From Amphiura filiformis (taxonomy: Eukaryota; Echinodermata; Ophiuroidea; Amphilepidida; Amphiuridae), in NCBI RefSeq assembly GCF_039555335.1, contig NC_092629.1:5503432-5567431 (forward strand): DNA of 64,000 nt. Direction: 5' to 3'. Each line of letters begins with the position of its first letter. Position 1 is the first letter of the stretch. The notes beneath the pieces are model-generated. The model saw only the letters and a list, made by a program, of their open reading frames with translations. It was not told the origin of the DNA and ran no database searches. Positions 1 through 11,207 of this stretch are shown one piece after another. The position numbers were made by a program, and so were the translations under genes.

Positions 1-719
1 TATATATTCGAGCTAAAACAGGTTCTAAATTCCATGGTTTGTAAAAGAAATGAGGGGAAAATCGAGCCACAGAGATGAGATTGTGCCCAAAAGTCGGCGC
101 GATTTACCTCACGCCGGAGTAAACGGCATTTTGGGATATGAAAGTCACACGGGCATTACGCATACTTGACGATGAAGAATCGGTGCACAATAACATGCAT
201 TAAATGCCCACAAGTCATAAACGGTGATATTACACTCGGTATTATACGCGTTTGTCATGTATTGTCAGGGTAATTTACTCCTAATTTGTCTTGAAAACAT
301 GTTAGATTATAACCATGCTAAAACGGAGAAATTACACTTAATTGAAGTGAATTAAAATCTATCCTAAGGCGTGCACTTTTATGTCTCTTTCTTGTCAAGG
401 TATATGAGAGCATAATATGTGCGTTACAAGTGAGAAAATGACTGTCTTTTGTTGACATGGTGAAAACAGAACCTTGAGGGGCTGCGATGATTTTGGTCAT
501 TAAGAGACAATAAGAATGCGAACGCGACGATAACTTTAAATATTCAACCGTAATGAGTCTTTAGATCATTTCATAATCTATTGATAACGTCCTAAAAAGA
601 ACAAATGGTTCTTTCATGTGGAAGAACCATTTTAGGGGTTTAAGAATAATTTTGGATCTCAAAGACGAACTATATTACATAACAGAATCAAATTAGATGG
701 AATGCTGTCATTATAATTC
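1..719. other. No recognised feature
   Basis: I see no gene, tandem repeat or paired inverted repeat that I can name. The longest open frames are about 60 codons and look like chance. Confidence 0.5.
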
Positions 720-720
720 A

Positions 721-865
721 AGACCGAATTAAAAGACTAGTTTGCGTATGACGTCCTGTCAACTAGACCGAAAATGCCGTACTGCGCAGGTCAACATTAA
801 CAACCAATCACATTGCGCCTTTGCCCTGACGTCAGACGCAAACTAGTCTTTTTAATTCGGTCTTC
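721..865. mobile_element. Short MITE with TGACGTC in both arms
   Basis: The ends are inverted copies of AGACCGAATTAAAA-GACTAGTTTGCGT (about 28 bp, a few differences), so the unit folds back on itself. Just inside each end lies TGACGTC. The right one is a full CRE palindrome, TGACGTCA, at 827-834, and a CCAAT box lies at 805-809. It has no coding capacity. The element class is not decided, because the duplicated target bases are ambiguous (TCA or TTCAA). Confidence 0.7.
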
Positions 866-886
866 AATTAATGTTCTACGTACTAG

Positions 887-1045
887 GCTTCAATATAAAA
901 AGTCCAAGTTTTGAGATATTTTCTTAAAATATCAAGATCTTACTCAAGAACCACTGAACCAATACTAGGCTTGTTTGTACGCATTTAAATGCATTTTTAT
1001 GCTGATTCCAAATATGGACATGAAAATGTACAATTCTTCATGTTT
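887..1045 (+). repeat. Dispersed repeat, AACCACTGAACCAATACT family
   Basis: The same block, with GGCTTGTTTGTAC and a TGCATTTTT-ATGCTGATTCC stretch after it, recurs at 23262-23412 and 57055-57220. Similarity covers about 150 bp and there are no clear inverted ends. The origin is unknown. A degenerate LINE or SINE 3' end is possible. Confidence 0.6.
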
Positions 1046-1972
1046 TGTTTATTTTTTTTATAAAGAAGGACTGTTTAATGTCAAAGAAGAACCTTTAAAT
1101 GCTACGTTGAACCTATTTTATCTAAAATCTGACGAAGTTTGCATTTTAATTAGGCTATAGTTTGGTTTCTATAGGTGAGAGATTGGACTCACGAGGCCCC
1201 GGTGTCACTGCAAAAAAGTTGGGCAACATTGTACCCAACGTTGTGGAAATATGTATCACTATCAACTGCTGGGCAAATCCAAAACGCGCAAACGTTGTAG
1301 AATTTGCATTCGTTTCACCCAATTTTCACCAATCATGTACAGTATTCCGGGCATGTAAGCCTATTTCCCAATGTTGGACTCCGATCGATCATAAATTCCA
1401 CATTTTCTTGAATATTATTTGAACAACACGTTAATAAAAGACGTCGCTCAACAATGATTCAACCAACTTTGGATTAAAGTAAAAATCTTGTATCTGCCCT
1501 AGTTAGTAATTAATTACATAGCAGATACTATAGAAGAACAATAAACACTTATTAACTTAATGAGCCTTACTGATCATACAATACCTGAACACAATGCCGA
1601 TTAACTTCAAATTCGGCACATGCGAAAAGGCCTCTAATATAAACACCTTATCGACAATATCAGCCAATATCAAGTATTTGTCAATCATAATTAATTAAAA
1701 CAATAATCCGCTAAAACAAAGCCTGTTGAACAAATACTTGATTCCATAACTAATACTTAATTTGCCCTGTTTAATATAAATTTGTTATTTTTAATTTCAT
1801 GTCGGCAATCTTCCCACGGAGGCACCGTCAGCAGCAAACCTAGACCTGACTCAGTGACTGTCGATTTTGTATCGTCCGACGCGACGCGGTGATCGGGACT
1901 TAACCGCTTTATAACCCAAATAATAGAAACAACTTGATTTAAAGAGACTTAAGCGGGCTTCAGACTCCGAGT
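1046..1972. other. Unassigned, with a CpG-richer patch near 1800-1910
   Basis: No gene is recognised. The stretch near 1795-1910 is richer in G+C and CpG than its surroundings and could be a small promoter or an untranslated exon, but no splice or coding signal decides it. Confidence 0.3.
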
Positions 1973-2230
1973 ATTGTACGTACAATATTGTATGTACAAT
2001 ATGTACGTTATTTAATCTATTGCCATTCTATTTCCAGTAATGTTTAAGTTCTAACGAATGTTTGATGACGAAAAATCGATAATATGCTACATACAATATC
2101 TAGCAGAAATATATTATCGATTTTACGTCATCAAACATTCGTTAGAACTTAAACATTTATACTGGAAATAGAATGGCTTAGAATAGATTAAATAACGTAC
2201 ATATTGTACATACAATATTGTACGTACAAT
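1973..2230. repeat. Near-perfect 258-bp palindrome (foldback element)
   Basis: Arms at about 1973-2085 and 2111-2230 are reverse complements with very few mismatches, around a loop of about 25 bases. The outer tips are themselves palindromic (ATTGTACGTACAAT repeated). Transcripts would form one long hairpin. It is probably a foldback MITE, and no target duplication is obvious. Confidence 0.8.
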
Positions 2231-3027
2231 AAAAAGTCTGTATACTGCTTTATAAGGAATCATTCCCCGGTCATCGTCCACAAATTGTGTTTCTTAAATT
2301 TCATTGTGATGTTTATTTTGCATATATTTGTGGCAATGGAGAGTTGGTTTAAGCCGAGCTCCGTTTACCATTCATCACTTGTGAGACACTTTAGAGGACA
2401 TCTTCAAAATAAAAGTAGTCGCTAAGTGGCGAATAAAAACCGACAATTATAGATAACGGAACGAGATGAAATAACGTTTGTCACAAGTGCCGGTAGATGA
2501 CATGTGTTGTGTGTATTTGTGTTTATATCCGGGGTGCCAACATTTTTTAATAGTGATGTGAACTGTGACGTTAAGATTTAACATTATTAAGGGTGAAATG
2601 ATTCAAATGAAGGGAAGGCATACTTGCCAGCTACAAGTAGAAATCTAACGCCGTTTTTTAGCCTTGTATGCGAGTGGAGAGTAGCGCCACTATCGGTCGC
2701 ATGTGTGTCATGCCAGTTATATAGGAAGATGGTTTCACTGCTTTTTCTTTCTTTCAAGTTTCACAGTAGTATGTAGTGGCAAGTAATGAATTAGGCCCTA
2801 ATCATGGGGATAGTGACCCTCCACTCCTGAAATGTGTGGGGTGTGTATTTCAACTGGAATAGCCCATTATAATCACAATTTACCGTACCTTGATGAGGAC
2901 CAAGCAAAAATATTGAAATACAATCATATAGTCATGTAATAGATAGGGAATGGGGCGTATGAATTTCAATTGGAATATCTCAATCATCTACTGTTGATAG
3001 CATTAAATAAACCGCATAGTGCTGTAA
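2231..3027. other. Unassigned, with decayed ATTCC-family halves
   Basis: About 2835-2875 and 2945-2985 hold half copies of the ATTCC palindrome family (GTATTTCAACTGGAATAGCCC type). One stray 26-bp satellite unit lies at about 2986-3004. The rest shows no gene. Confidence 0.4.
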
Positions 3028-3515
3028 GCTATCTACTGTTGATAGCATGGTAAGCTATCTACTGCTGATAGCATGGTAAGCTATCTACTGTTGATAGCAT
3101 GGTAAGCTATCTACTGCTGATAGCATGGTAAGCTATCTACTGCTGATAGCATGGTAATCTATCTACTGCTGATAGCATGGTAAGCTATCTTCTGCTGATA
3201 GCACGGTAAGCTATCTACTGCTGATAGCATGGTAAGCTATCTACTGCTAATATAGCATATGGTATGCTATCTACTGCTGATAGCATGGTAAGCTATCTTC
3301 TGATGATATAGCATATGGTATGCTATCTACTGCTGATAGCATGGTAAGCTATCTACTGCTGATAGCATGGTAAGCCATCTACTGCTGATAGCATGGTAAG
3401 CTATCTACTGCTGATAGCATGGTAAGATATTTACTGCTGATAGCATGGTAAGATATTTACTGCTGATAGCATGGTAAGCTATCTACTGCTGATAGCATGG
3501 TAAGCTATCTACTGG
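3028..3515 (+). repeat. 26-bp satellite block 1, forward orientation
   Basis: About 19 tandem copies of a 26-bp unit. Each contains the dyad GCTATC-N7-GATAGC followed by ATGGTAA. Copies differ by one or two bases, and two longer variants insert an extra TATAGCATATG. Each unit holds two inverted WGATAR-type sites (AGATAG on one strand, TGATAG on the other). This block runs opposite to the other three. Confidence 0.95.
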
Positions 3516-3800
3516 TGAAAAGGGTCAATAATCAACCTGAGGATTGTTGGCCTTATTTGGTCAATAATTCAAACAAAGTATGCCTATGTCCACAAAAATG
3601 AAAATATTCCCTGGAATGGAGTGTCTAGATTAAACAAAACTCACAAAAATCCAATTTAGGATTTTTCCTATTTTCATTGTGCATGTGTTCCAAAATGGTT
3701 GTTTTTGCACCAAATCTGTGTTTATTATATTAACTTGAATAAATACTAAATGGTTTTCACCGTTTTTAACATTATTCGCCATTATGTACTTTGCTGGCAA
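3516..3800. other. Spacer between opposed satellite blocks
   Basis: About 285 bp of A+T-rich DNA separates the forward block from the reverse block. It has no coding signal. It may be the unique centre of an element whose arms are the satellite blocks. Confidence 0.5.
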
Positions 3801-5487
3801 TGCTATCAGCAGTAGATAGCTTACCATGCTATCACCAGTAGATAACTTACCTTGCTATCACCAGTAGATAACTTACCTTGCTATCAGCAGTAGATAGTTT
3901 ACCATGCTATCAGCAGTAGATAGCTTACCATGCTATCAGCAGTAGATAGCATACCATGCTATCCGCAGTAGGTAGCTTACCATGCTATCAGCAGTAGATA
4001 TCTTATTATGCTGTCAGCAGTAAGTAGATAGCATACCATGCTATCAGCAGTAGATATCTTACCATGCTATCCGCAGTAGGTAGCTTACCGTGCTATCAGC
4101 AGTAGATAACTTACCATGCTATCAGCAGGAGATAGCTTACCGTGATATCAGCAGTAGATAGCTTACCATGCTATCAGCAGTAGATAGCTTACCATGCTAT
4201 CAGCAGGAGATAGCTTACCATGCTATCAGCAGTAGATAGCTTACCATGCTATCAGCAGTAGATAGCTTACCATGCTATCAGCAGTAGATAGCTTACCATG
4301 CTATCAGCAGTAGATAGCTTACCATGCTATCAGCAGTAGATAGCTTACCATGCTATCAGCAGTAGATAGCTTACCATGCTATCAGCAGTAGATAGCTTAC
4401 TATGCTATCAGCAGTAGATAGCTTACCATGCTATCAGCAGTAGATAGCTTACCATGCTATCAGCAGTAGATAGCTTACCATGCTATCAGCAGTAGATAGC
4501 TTACCATGCTATCAGCAGTAGATAGCTTACCATGCTATCAGCAGTAGATAGCTTACCATGCTATCAGCAGTAGATAGCTTACCATGCTATCAGCAGTAGA
4601 TAGCTTACTATGCTATCAGCAGTAGATAGCTTACCATGCTATCAGCAGTAGATAGCTTACCATGCTATCAGCAGTAGATAGTTTACCATGCTATCAGCAG
4701 TAGATAGCTTACCATGCTATCAGCAGAAGATAGCTTACCATGCTATCAGCAGTAGATATCATACCATGCTATCAGTAGTAGATAACGTACCATGCTATCA
4801 GCAGTAGATAGCTTACCATGCTATCAGCAGGAGATGGCTTACTGTGCTATCAGCAGTAGATAGCTTACCATGCTATCAGCAGTAGATAGCTTACCATGCT
4901 ATCAGCAGTAGATAGCTTACCATGCTATCAGCAGTAGATAGCTTACCATGCTATCAGCAGTAGATAGCTTACCATGATATCAGCAGTAGATAGCTTACTA
5001 TGCTATCAGTAGTAGATATCTTATTATGCTGTCAGCAGTAAGTAGATAGCATACCATGCTATCAGCAGTAGATAGCATACCATGCTATCAGCAGTAGCAT
5101 CATGCTATCAGCAGTAGATGGCTTACCATGCTATCAGCAGTAGATAGCTTACCATAGTATAAGCAGTAGATAGTTTGCCATGCTGTCAGCAGTAGACACG
5201 TTTAGCTTACAATGCTATCATCAGTAGATGGCTTACCATGCTATCAGCAGTAGATAGCTTACCATGCTATCAGCAGTAGATAGCTTAACATGCTATCAGC
5301 AGTAGATAGCTTTACATGCTATCAGCAGTAGATAGCTTTACATGCTATCAGCAGCAGTTAGCTTATTATGCTATCAGCAGTATATAGCTTACCATGCTAT
5401 CAGTAGTAGATAACTTACCATGCTATCAGCAGTAGATAGCTTACCATGCTATCAGCAGTAGATAGCTTACCATGCTATCAGCAGTAG
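3801..5487 (-). repeat. 26-bp satellite block 2, reverse orientation
   Basis: About 65 tandem units of the 26-bp satellite in the reverse orientation. Long runs of nearly identical units (about 4200-4720) suggest recent homogenisation. Distinct variants, such as GTCAGCAGTAAGTAGATAGC (near 4013 and 5031) and a GACACGTTTAGC variant near 5200, recur in block 3, which marks a higher-order structure. Confidence 0.95.
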
Positions 5488-6608
5488 ACATAGGGCCTGC
5501 ACTTTGGCTCGTTTTTTGCAGGTTTACATGGTCCAATAATCACAAGATGACTGACATGTGGTAACAAAGGAAGCAGTCACTGCAATTTGATTATGTCCCA
5601 TATGATTGGCCATTCAAGACACCCATGTGAATATACTATAGCGGCCTTTTCAAAATATTATACCTGTTTGCTTGATTGCATTGACAATACCCGGGAACAA
5701 TAGGCCTACACACAGTATATGCTTTGGACAAACCTTTTACAATAAGCATGATAAGTGATGATGTGACCTCCAGATTTATACATCGTTCGTCTCGCACACT
5801 GACAACATTTGATTGAATGGACTGTAGGCTACTGCGTCGTGATTACGGTGAAGGACACTTTTCAAATCCTTTGTTTGGAGCCAATCAATAAAAGCATGCA
5901 GGGCCTCTATACCCATGCACAGTTTATCCCTTACATAACCTTCTGGCAAAGTTATGTAATGATCGGATTAATACTATATATATAGCAGTAGGTAAAAACA
6001 AGTTTTGAATAATCCGCGCTACAAAGTCCCATTCAGTGATCCCAGCGATTATGTTTTGCCTTAGACACACGGCTTTCGGCTGAACCACTGCACTAGCAAG
6101 CTTTGTTAGCACATCTATGACAATGACGAAAGGTACAAAATCAGCCATATAAGGCATTTAGATAGCAGAAGACACCAAATGACCAAATTGGTGTTTTATG
6201 ACCTTTGACATTCTTTTGTGGCGAGTGACATGGTCTTTCAATTCACGCCGAGTGTCCTTGACAGGTTTGACTATGCTTCAGTGGTCATGAAAGAATTCAA
6301 AAGATAACCTCTGCCCCAATAATCCCAAGCAATTGTCTGAAACTGCTCCTCGGATCATAAGAACTCAGTCCTCAAATGATAGTCATAGTAATGTCCAAAA
6401 TATAAAAATTACTGACTATCATTGAAGACCGAGTTCCGCAGTCTAGTATCCAAAATCTGAATTTTGATGATTTTTACGATCGTCGGGATGAAAAAAATCA
6501 AAAAATCACTGAATATTCCTTTAGTTCCCCTCTCCTTACCCTGGCAATATAAATCAAAGAAAAATAAATAAAACAAGAAAAGAAAAAAAAAAGACAAAGA
6601 AAATAAAC
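5488..6608 (-). repeat. Composite repeat, left copy
   Basis: Most of this stretch is the reverse complement of 8555-8756 plus 10109-11206. Examples are GGGCCTGCACTTTGGCTCG at the satellite edge, the CACCAAAT...GACATTCTTTTGTGGCGAGT segment (6160-6230) and the 6410-6605 segment. The stretch around 5790-5910 (with GATTACGGTGAAGGACAC) instead matches 10800-10930 in the same orientation, so one inner piece has flipped. It contains the uninterrupted target of the mariner-like element near 6417. No gene. Confidence 0.8.
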
Positions 6609-6635
6609 CAAATTAAAGACTTAATGTACGATCAT

Positions 6636-6835
6636 TATAATACTCAAAATGCTGAAATAATACTATATTATTTTTGTCAAATATTGTGTCCACACTTAAA
6701 TATCATTATGTTAAAATATTTGAACCCAGCAAACACAGAAATGTTCTTAAAATGTTTTTTTAAAACCTGTTAATAACATTTAAATGTCGGGTTATATAAA
6801 GGTCATGAAAACGTTTTTAAAATGCTGAAATAATA
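6636..6835 (+). mobile_element. Fragment of CCCAGCAAACACA / AACGTTTT repeat
   Basis: This matches the left part of the element at 13050-13745, including CCCAGCAAACACAGAAATG near 6726 and AAATGTCGGGTTATATAAAG. The right end is missing. Confidence 0.7.
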
Positions 6836-8420
6836 CTAGTAATAATTATCGGGAATGGTTTCTGTTAATTTTGAGCTGAAATAATAAGGTAAAGTGAAAG
6901 AAACACTGCTTGTTATTTTGGCCGTTTAACACGCAGTTCTATGGGAGGACATTATGACTTTATGTCGAACTTTGCTCTATTTACCTACAAACACAAGCAA
7001 TTTGGCTGATTCCATTTAGGTGCAAGTTGTACACATTACAAATATGCTAAAAAATCAGGTTTGAAAAAAATTAACCAAATTCATATTATAAGATCGTATT
7101 ATGACTTTAAGGGATCTGGAATGAGCGTTTCGATAGTATTTTTTGTGGGACATGAGAGCACATCAGACATATCGAATTGCATTCTGAATACGAAGAATGT
7201 CTTTCTGATATCAAATAAATTTCATTGAAATTTATGATATAATACAAATTTTATGACAAATTATTAAAATTTGATATTTTTCACATTTTTGATATATAAC
7301 AGTCCTCGAAGTAAATATCATAAATCTAATGATATATTCTTAAACAGTCCCTGGTATACCATACATGTATAGTCCTATGTATAGTAATTTTGCTTTATCT
7401 GTTTTGTGCTGTTTAAACAAATAGTTAAACATAATTTCCATAAAATGTAAGCTGTTACTGTCAGATATGTCCCCTTTTAATTTTGAGCAGAACAAGTGAG
7501 GTAAAGCAAAGAAAATTGGAATTTACTACTACTACTACTAGCGCCAAAGAATGTTATACGATTGTAAAACGGTACGATCCTTTAGGGTGTGTGTGTGTAG
7601 GTGTGCGTATGTGTGTCCTGCACGCGTATTTTTTTCTGTAACTATAATGGGACGCAATACGATACCGGTATGTTATAAGAATCAAACTTACAAGAAAATG
7701 GCTCTTGTCAAATCCTACAATTCTGTCAGAGAAAATATGCATATTTGCATTAAATTTTTAATTAATTGACATAATTGATTAATTAATAAATATTTTATTT
7801 AATGATTTATCATAATTCCAAACATGTCAAACAATGTGTCAAATTAAAGCTAATGAAATGCTTTATAAATTGGTCAGATAGAGCACATTTTGCAGAATGC
7901 ATTTATTATTTTAGTTACATGACTCCAAACATTCTATTCCAATTTTTTGCTATACACGCATAGGAGCTGTACTTTTAAAATCCGCGCCTAATCAATAATA
8001 ATAGTCTTTCACTCCATTGTCAAACCTAGAGTGTGATGGTTTTGTAGCAGATGACAGTGCTAATTCAAGCCTGTCAAGGTCAGTTAGTAGCCACTTGCTG
8101 AATGGATGGCCATTATCAGCTATCAAAGAGATGCCTTGTGCAGCTGCCAATCACAGTAGAGGTTTGATAACATTTTGTTAAAAACCCAAATGTGATATAA
8201 GGACAAAGCTGTGCATGTTGGTACTTAATTGTTTGGATTCTTATGTTGAAATGCCCTTGTATTAGTATTTTTATGTGTAGTGTATATTGTTCATAAATTA
8301 TATAGCTTTTAAATTATGGGCATTTTTGCTCTGTTGCACTGTACCATTATGGAATATGAGCAAATCAATTACCGACACAAGCAGGTATACAGTGCATTAC
8401 TTTATTTTTATTTCGTATCT
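6836..8420. other. Loop between composite copies; nothing recognised
   Basis: A+T-rich DNA between the inverted composite repeats. A short (ACT)n run lies near 7527. The frames of 60-72 codons near 7550-7770 overlap on both strands and show no domain. Confidence 0.4.
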
Positions 8421-8520
8421 CAGGAGCACAGCTCACTTGGTAAGGCATCAGAATTTTGTTCACGAGCGCTTCGAACTTTAAATCGGAAGGTGGTGAGTTC
8501 GAGCCTCATCACGGTCACAT
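8421..8520 (+). repeat. tRNA-derived SINE head
   Basis: Internal RNA polymerase III promoter boxes are visible. An A box lies in CAGCTCACTTGGTAAGGC (about 8429-8446) and a B box in GGTGAGTTCGAGCCTC (8492-8507). Their spacing is longer than in a real tRNA, and no acceptor stem closes, so it is a SINE head and not a tRNA gene. The T-rich body that follows (8520-8756) recurs inverted at 6409-6605 without the head. Confidence 0.65.
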
Positions 8521-8758
8521 TAATTTTATAAACCAAATATTGTTCGAACTTTTCATATTTGTTTTTCTTTTATTGTTTCTTTTCTTTGTCTTTTTTTTTC
8601 TTGTTTTATTTATTTTTTTCTTTATTTTTCTTTGATTCATATTGCCAAGGTAAGGAGAGGAGGGAACTAACGGCCCATTCAGTGATTTTTTCATCCGGAC
8701 GATCGTAAAAATCATCAAAATTCAGATTTTGTACTGCGGAACTCAGTCTTCAATGATA

Positions 8759-10106
8759 CAGGGTGTATCAAAATTAAGTATACAGTTTGAAAAATGCCGC
8801 TAGATTAAAAAATATGAGGTCTGTGGTCAAAATTCTCTAGTTGATAACTAAATCAACATCTTGTCCTGCAATAGCTGAAAAATCACTGGCGTGTGACCAA
8901 TAATAAGGATTTGATGGCTACTTTTGTGAACCGAGCACAAAAAGCAGTTGCGCGAAGTCAATAAAAATCAAAACAACATACAAATCACAAAACAGTCTCA
9001 CCACTTTCTTTACTGTTTACAGTAATGACAGTTTTAGTCTTGGTCTTCCACATGCCCACAATTCTTCTGTAAGCAGATTTCGGCTCTTTTCAACATGGCG
9101 TTTACACCACGTCTAATGAGAGGTCTGTCCTGCCTGAGACTGTCAACTTGTGCAATTATGTGTCTCTCAAGTTCATCAAGGTCTACAGGAGGACTTGTGA
9201 AAACATTTGATACAAACTCTGCTTCATCGCCAATGATGAAACCTTCCAGGAAACGTAGTGGACAGGCAAGAAGCCACTGACAGAACACAGTGCGACGTTG
9301 GTGATCGGCTTGCTAAAGTTGATGTCTCCTTATCGTCTGATAGGAAATCGCAAGTCATAAACAAGTTATTCTGTTAAAGGTTGCAGATGGTAATCCAAGT
9401 CCATTCCCACGGCAGCTAATTTGACCTCCTGTTTGCCCCGCCTGCAGAGTGTTACGGACTGCTAGGATATTAGCTGCAGATCTTCCAGTTCGGGGGCGAC
9501 CACAATGTCCTCTGTTCAAATTATGACTCGTTTCAGTTATCTGATACTTCGCAACATTTTTGTAAATAGCGCCACGTGAAGGGAATGTGCATTTGGGTAC
9601 TGCTGACGGAATCTCCGAAGCACTTCTGCTGGACTCTGGGTGCGATGGTACACTGCAACAAGGAAGGCTCTTTGCTCTGGCGTGTACTGTGGTGTATCCA
9701 TTTTAATGTTGCTATTCTCCTTGTCAAGTAAAACCTAGCATAATTATGTAAGGAGATAGTTGCCCAGATTTACTAAAAGTCACGTGTTATGTAACTCACA
9801 CATGCAATGGATTTGAACCCTAACAATGAGGACAAATGATCTGTACACCTGCAGGTTTCTCTTGGCTGCACAACAATAACAAGCACCTGGCATTAAAACC
9901 AAATTGACTTCGCGCAACTGCTTTTTGTACTCGGCTCACAAAAGTAACCACCAAATCCTTATTAATGGTCACACGCCAGTGATTTTTCAGCTGTAGGAGG
10001 ACAAGATGTTGATTAAGTTATCAACTAGAAAATTTTGACCAAAGACCTCATACTTTTTAATCTAGCGGCATTTTTCAAACTGTATACTTAATTTTGATAC
10101 ACCCTG
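8759..10106 (-). mobile_element. Mariner-like DNA transposon, internally deleted, long TIRs
   Basis: The element starts CAGGGTGTATCAAAATT and ends with its reverse complement. It is flanked by TA on both sides (8757-8758 and 10107-10108), the target of Tc1/mariner/IS630 transposases. The inverted repeats run about 200 bp inward with few differences, unusually long for mariner. The left composite repeat preserves the same site without the insert (near 6417, reverse complement), which confirms both ends and the TA duplication. At 1348 bp it carries only parts of a transposase gene. Confidence 0.92.
9034..9701 (-). pseudogene. Transposase remnant, mariner superfamily (DUF4817-type)
   Basis: The gene starts at 9701 with MDTPQYTPEQRAFLVAVYH, followed by SPAEVLRRFRQQYP. 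This resembles the N-terminal helix-turn-helix found in many animal mariner-like transposases (DUF4817 type). A frameshift breaks it after about 45 codons. Further on, GRPRTGRSAANILAVR is legible in another frame. The last 84 codons (9288-9034) resume with FCQWLLACPLRFLEGFIIGD-EAEF, which contains a first catalytic-type Asp. They then jump directly to a C-terminal region (LDELERHIIAQVD ... AMLKRAEICLQKNCGHVED). The central catalytic part with the other acidic residues is absent. The copy cannot encode an active enzyme and could be moved only by a full-length relative. The family assignment is from memory of the motif pattern. Confidence 0.8.
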
Positions 10107-11207
10107 TATAGTAGTCAGTAATAATCTTTTGGTCATTATATGACTATCATCATTTGACGACTGAGTTCTTATGATACATCATCCGAAAAGCAGTTTCAGA
10201 CAATTGCTTGGGATTGTTGGGGCAGAGGTTATCTTTTGAATTCTTTCATTACCACTGAAGCAGAGTCAAACCTGTCAAGGACACTCGGCGTGAATTGAAC
10301 TGACCATGTCACTCGCCACAAAAGAATGTCAAAGGTCATAAAACATCAATTTGGTGTCTTCTGCTAGTGGTTCAGCCAAAAGCCGTGTAGGCCTATTTAA
10401 GACCAAAATAATGCATTTACGTGAATCTGTAATTACAGACAGTATATAAATTAGCTACATGTAGGCCTATTTGAATGGGGCTTCAACTTCGTCGATACTG
10501 CCGTTTTCTTGGGGTTTTTGCCAATTTTTTTCATTAAAATTTTTTATAAAAGTAACAATTTGATTTTTTTTTCACTTTCGCTGGGATCACTGAATTGGGC
10601 TTTGCAACGCGATAGGCCTATATTCAATACTTGTATTCACCTACTGTTATAGCATTAGTCCGATTATTACACAACTTCGCCAGCGTATTCAAGACATGCA
10701 AATAATCACCTAGATTATGACGTAGCATACCGTAAATATGGCGGAGTACTCAAATTCATTCAACAAAAGCATGATTACAAGCTATTGCAATCTACCGCGA
10801 CAGCTCGTCTCACACACATAACAAATGCACTATACGATCAAATAGGTTGACGACAACGTTTGATTGAATGCACTGCATTGCGCCATGATTACGGTGAAGG
10901 ACACCGGTTCAAATCCTATGTATGGAGCCAATCAATAATTTCACGCACATCCTCTATTATTGCCAAATTATTGCCCGGGATGAGTACACACTGTAAAAGA
11001 GCTATTGTTATAATGTTTGATGAAATCGTGTTTAACTATTAGCTTAAGAACGGCACAATACAGATAAAGCAGACAGATTTACTACATGTGGTACATGTAT
11101 ACATAATAGGGAATGTGTGTGAGTCGAGTATTACCTAATTATAATAGGGGCGTATTCAAAAATGAATTCACGCCCCTTTCAAATGTCGAGCCAAAGTGCA
11201 GGCCCTA

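Larger units (their letters stand above)
8555..11206 (+). repeat. Composite repeat, right copy (split by a transposon)
   Basis: This is the inverted partner of 5488-6608. It is interrupted at 8759-10106 by the mariner-like element. Outside that insert, the order of matching segments mirrors the left copy up to the satellite edge at about 11208. An RNA polymerase III B-box-like GGTTCAAATCC lies near 10905 without a matching A box. Confidence 0.8.
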
